Source: CBDCGJ01 sp965238305
GTDB lineage: Bacteria > Pseudomonadota > Alphaproteobacteria > GCA-2731375
Assembly (NCBI GenBank): GCA_965238305.1
Contig: CBDEHK010000001.1
Span: 4,712,001-4,776,000, forward strand
Direction of reading: 5' to 3'
DNA: 64,000 nucleotides
Part shown: positions 61,586-64,000 of the stretch, piece by piece
Position numbering within the stretch: position 1 is the first letter of the stretch
How the letters are laid out: the number at the start of each line of letters is the position of its first letter
Made by a program: the position numbers and the translations under genes
The notes under the pieces: model-generated
Told to the model about the DNA's origin: nothing
Seen by the model: the letters and a program-made list of their open reading frames with translations, nothing else
The model's database searches: none

Positions 61586-62728
61586 ATGAACGCTATCCCC
61601 CGGACGATTTTCGACGAAGAACATGACATCTTCCGCGCCACGGTTCGCCGTTTCTGCGAAGAAGAGATCATGCCGCATCACGAGCAATGGGAAAAGGACG
61701 GCAATATCAGCCGCGAAGCCTGGTTGAAGGCCGGCGAACTTGGCCTGCTTTGCGCCAGCATGCCGGAAGAATATGGCGGCGCCGGCGCCGATCGTCGTTA
61801 CAGCATCATCTTGATGGAAGAACTGGCCAGGGTCGGTGCGACCGGGCCGGGCTTCGGACTGCATTCCGAAATCGTTGCACCCTATATTCTGCGTTATGGC
61901 AGTGAAGAGCAAAAACAGAAATATCTACCAAAAATGGCCTCTGGCGAGATCATTGGCGCTATCGCCATGACCGAACCTGGCACTGGCAGCGATTTGCAAG
62001 CGGTGCGAACGACAGCCATCAAAGACGGCAATGAACTGGTCATCAATGGATCGAAAACTTTCATTACCAATGGCTTCATGTCCGATCTAGTAATCCTAGT
62101 GGCGAAGACCGACCCCAATGCCGAGGCTAAGGGTACCAGCCTTATCCTGGTTGAAACCGGTACCGACGGCTATCGCAAAGGCCAAAAACTGCAAAAACTG
62201 GGCCTGAAAGCGCAAGACACCTCGGAATTGTTTTTTGACGATGTCCGCATCCCAGCCAGCCAGGTTTTGGGCGAGGAAGGCCAGGGTTTCGTCTACCTCA
62301 TGCAAGAATTGGCCTGGGAACGTTTGCAATTATCGATCAGTGCCGTTGCCAATATGGAAGCCGTGGTCGAATGGACAGTTGACTATACCAAGGAACGCAA
62401 AGCCTTCGGGCAAACGATCATGGACTTCCAGAATACTAAATTCAAACTGGCGGAAGCCAAAACCCAAGCCGTCGTTGCCCGCACCTTTGTCGACAAATGC
62501 ATCGCTTTGATGTTGAATGGGGAACTGGATGCGGAAACTGCGGCGATGGCGAAGTGGTGGACCAGCGACCTGCAGTGTAAAATTATCGACGAGTGCCTTC
62601 AATTGTTCGGCGGCTATGGCTATATGTGGGAATATCCCATTTCACGGGCCTTTGCCGACGCGCGGGTGCAAAGGATTTATGCCGGCACCAACGAGATCAT
62701 GAAGGAAATTATTTCCCGTAAGCTTTAA
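61586..62728 (+). CDS. Acyl-CoA dehydrogenase
   Basis: A 380-aa ACAD that introduces the first double bond of acyl-CoA. Landmarks are IAMTEPGTGSDLQAVRTTA (FAD-binding), ELFFDDVRIP, and the C-terminal LFGGYGYMWEYPISRAFADARVQRIYAGTNEIMKEI in outline; the Glu of YAGTNEI is near the catalytic region. It resembles long-chain or short/branched-chain enzymes. Placement between fadH and a thiolase makes a fatty-acid role likely. ATG 61586 is 14 bases after fadH. Confidence 0.93.
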   Translation: MNAIPRTIFDEEHDIFRATVRRFCEEEIMPHHEQWEKDGNISREAWLKAGELGLLCASMPEEYGGAGADRRYSIILMEELARVGATGPGFGLHSEIVAPYILRYGSEEQKQKYLPKMASGEIIGAIAMTEPGTGSDLQAVRTTAIKDGNELVINGSKTFITNGFMSDLVILVAKTDPNAEAKGTSLILVETGTDGYRKGQKLQKLGLKAQDTSELFFDDVRIPASQVLGEEGQGFVYLMQELAWERLQLSISAVANMEAVVEWTVDYTKERKAFGQTIMDFQNTKFKLAEAKTQAVVARTFVDKCIALMLNGELDAETAAMAKWWTSDLQCKIIDECLQLFGGYGYMWEYPISRAFADARVQRIYAGTNEIMKEIISRKL

Positions 62729-62773
62729 AGAATACGCCGTCCTTAGCGGACGCCTCTGATAGAAGGAAAGAAG

Positions 62774-63982
62774 ATGGTAGACGCCTATATTTACGACACC
62801 GTCCGGACGCCGCGCGGTAAAGGCCGCGCCAGTGGCTCTTTGCATAGTGTCACCCCAATCGAATTGGCCAGCACCGCACTTCGGGCCATTCGCGATCGTA
62901 ACGATATCGATACCGCTGATGTGGACGATGTAGTCCTCGGTTGCGTCGCCCCGGTTGGCGAACAAGGCGCCGATATCGCCCGGGTCGCGGTGATTAATTC
63001 AGACTATGCGGAGACCACGGCAGGTGTGCAGGTCAATCGTTTTTGTGCTTCCGGCCTGGAAGCGGTCAATATGGCAGCCGGGCAAATCATGTCCGGGCAA
63101 AGCGATATGGCGATCGGCGGCGGTGTCGAAAGCATGAGCCGGGTCCCCATGGGGGCCGACGGCGGCGCCTGGGCCAGCGACCCAGCGGTCGCCTTCCACA
63201 GTTATTTTGTCCCCCAAGGCGTTTCCGCCGATTTGATCGCGACAAAGTTTGGCTATTCCCGCGACGATGTCGATAGCTACGCCGTTGAAAGTCAGAAGCG
63301 CGCCAAGAATTCCTGGGATGAAGGTCGCTTCGCTAAATCCGTCGTCACCGTGAAAGATATGAACGACATGACGGTGCTGGATCATGACGAGCATATGCGG
63401 CCGGAAACCACGATGCAGTCGCTAGCCTCATTGGATGCCGCCTTCACAAGCTTGGGCGAAGCCATGGGTTTCAACAGCGTCGCCATCCAGAAATATCCCG
63501 AAGTCGAAAAAATCAAACATGTCCATCATGCCGGCAACTCCTCCGGCATTGTCGACGGCGCCGCTGCCGTGCTGGTTGGCACCAAGGAAATGGGCGAGAA
63601 ATACGGCCTGACGCCGCGCGCCCGCATTCGCTCTTTCGCCTCCATCGGGTCGGAGCCGACGATCATGCTGACCGGGCCGTCTTTCGCGGCGGAAAAAGCC
63701 CTGAAGCGGGCAGGTATGAGCAAGGACGACATCGATGTGTGGGAGCTGAATGAAGCCTTCGCTGCCGTGGTCCTGCGTTTCATGGAAGTCCTCGACGTCG
63801 ATCACAACGATATCAACGTCAATGGTGGCGCCATCGCCATGGGTCATCCGCTGGGTGCGACCGGCGCAATGATCCTGGGCACGGTGTTGGATGAATTGGA
63901 ACGGACTGGTAAATCCACCGCGTTGGCCACGCTCTGTGTCGGTGCCGGCATGGGCACCGCGACAATAATCGAACGGGTTTAA
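62774..63982 (+). CDS. Acetyl-CoA C-acyltransferase (thiolase)
   Basis: A 402-aa thiolase that splits 3-ketoacyl-CoA (FadA type) or, in reverse, joins acetyl-CoA. The nucleophile is Cys91 in VNRFCASGLEAVN; the His is in AMGHPLGATGA and the second Cys in ATLCVGAGMG, both near the C-terminus. WELNEAFAAV is the NEAF signature. Start ATG 62774 follows AGAAGGAAAG. It is complete and the last gene of the fatty-acid run; a fadB-type hydratase/dehydrogenase may lie beyond the window. Confidence 0.94.
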   Translation: MVDAYIYDTVRTPRGKGRASGSLHSVTPIELASTALRAIRDRNDIDTADVDDVVLGCVAPVGEQGADIARVAVINSDYAETTAGVQVNRFCASGLEAVNMAAGQIMSGQSDMAIGGGVESMSRVPMGADGGAWASDPAVAFHSYFVPQGVSADLIATKFGYSRDDVDSYAVESQKRAKNSWDEGRFAKSVVTVKDMNDMTVLDHDEHMRPETTMQSLASLDAAFTSLGEAMGFNSVAIQKYPEVEKIKHVHHAGNSSGIVDGAAAVLVGTKEMGEKYGLTPRARIRSFASIGSEPTIMLTGPSFAAEKALKRAGMSKDDIDVWELNEAFAAVVLRFMEVLDVDHNDINVNGGAIAMGHPLGATGAMILGTVLDELERTGKSTALATLCVGAGMGTATIIERV

Positions 63983-64000
63983 GACCCACGATAGGAAAAT

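Overview
The window looks like a chromosomal segment of an alphaproteobacterium, probably Rhodospirillales-like, of moderate GC. The evidence is gene order and family content. There is a proA-nadD-rsfS-rlmH-gpmI-envC-ctpA run, a five-gene F1 ATP synthase operon in the order atpHAGDC, and a kdsD-lptC-lptA-lptB-rpoN-hpf-ptsN run. A DUF1150 gene sits beside an Hsp20 gene, and there are a short RNase D and an NDUFA9-like protein. Many genes start with GTG or TTG, and coding density is very high.

Layout. 0-7.6 kb: NAD synthesis, ribosome maturation, glycolysis and envelope remodelling (nadD, rsfS, rlmH, gpmI, EnvC-like, CtpA, polysaccharide-deacetylase-like, rppH). 7.6-11.9 kb: two hydrolase genes, a tandem-CDGSH/glutamate-synthase-like fusion and a nucleotidyl-cyclase/hydrolase fusion. 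12-17 kb: atpHAGDC on the minus strand with a clear terminator. 17-22.4 kb: small unknown proteins, a GST, an M24 hydrolase, Hsp20 plus DUF1150, and a TauD-type dioxygenase. 22.4-29.1 kb: the LPS-transport/sigma-54/PTS-Ntr block and RNase D. 29.2-37.8 kb: a cinA-like gene, then an AT-richer surface-glycan region (glycosyltransferases, methyltransferases, a flippase-like protein and multi-spanning membrane proteins) ending at a tRNA-Leu gene. 38-49.9 kb: NDUFA9-like, uppP, acyl-CoA dehydrogenase, tandem EthD protein, quinone oxidoreductase, GlxA-type regulator, arfB, epoxide hydrolase, GST, queG and other housekeeping genes. 49.9-58.9 kb: GT87-like, FAD oxidase, Sel1 protein, a frameshifted alcohol dehydrogenase, an Lhr-like helicase, an MFS carrier, a degenerate HPt protein and a cytochrome c. 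59-64 kb: a MerR-type regulator followed by fadH, an acyl-CoA dehydrogenase and a thiolase, which form a beta-oxidation operon.

The regulatory signals are among the most informative parts. An imperfect 22-bp inverted repeat lies inside a TTGACG-N17-TATAGT promoter in front of the MerR/fatty-acid operon. A three-hairpin leader in front of hsp20 resembles a ROSE RNA thermometer. A sigma-54-type -24/-12 element precedes the operon that itself encodes rpoN. A sigma-70 promoter overlaps the end of rpoN and would drive hpf-ptsN, and another drives tRNA-Leu.

I found no CRISPR array, integrase, intact insertion sequence or prophage. The best candidates for under-described biology are the CDGSH-CDGSH-glutamate-synthase fusion beside the divergent cyclase-hydrolase fusion, the HPt protein whose phospho-accepting histidine is replaced by phenylalanine, and the predicted ROSE element. 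No database search could be run; all family names come from reading the protein sequences.
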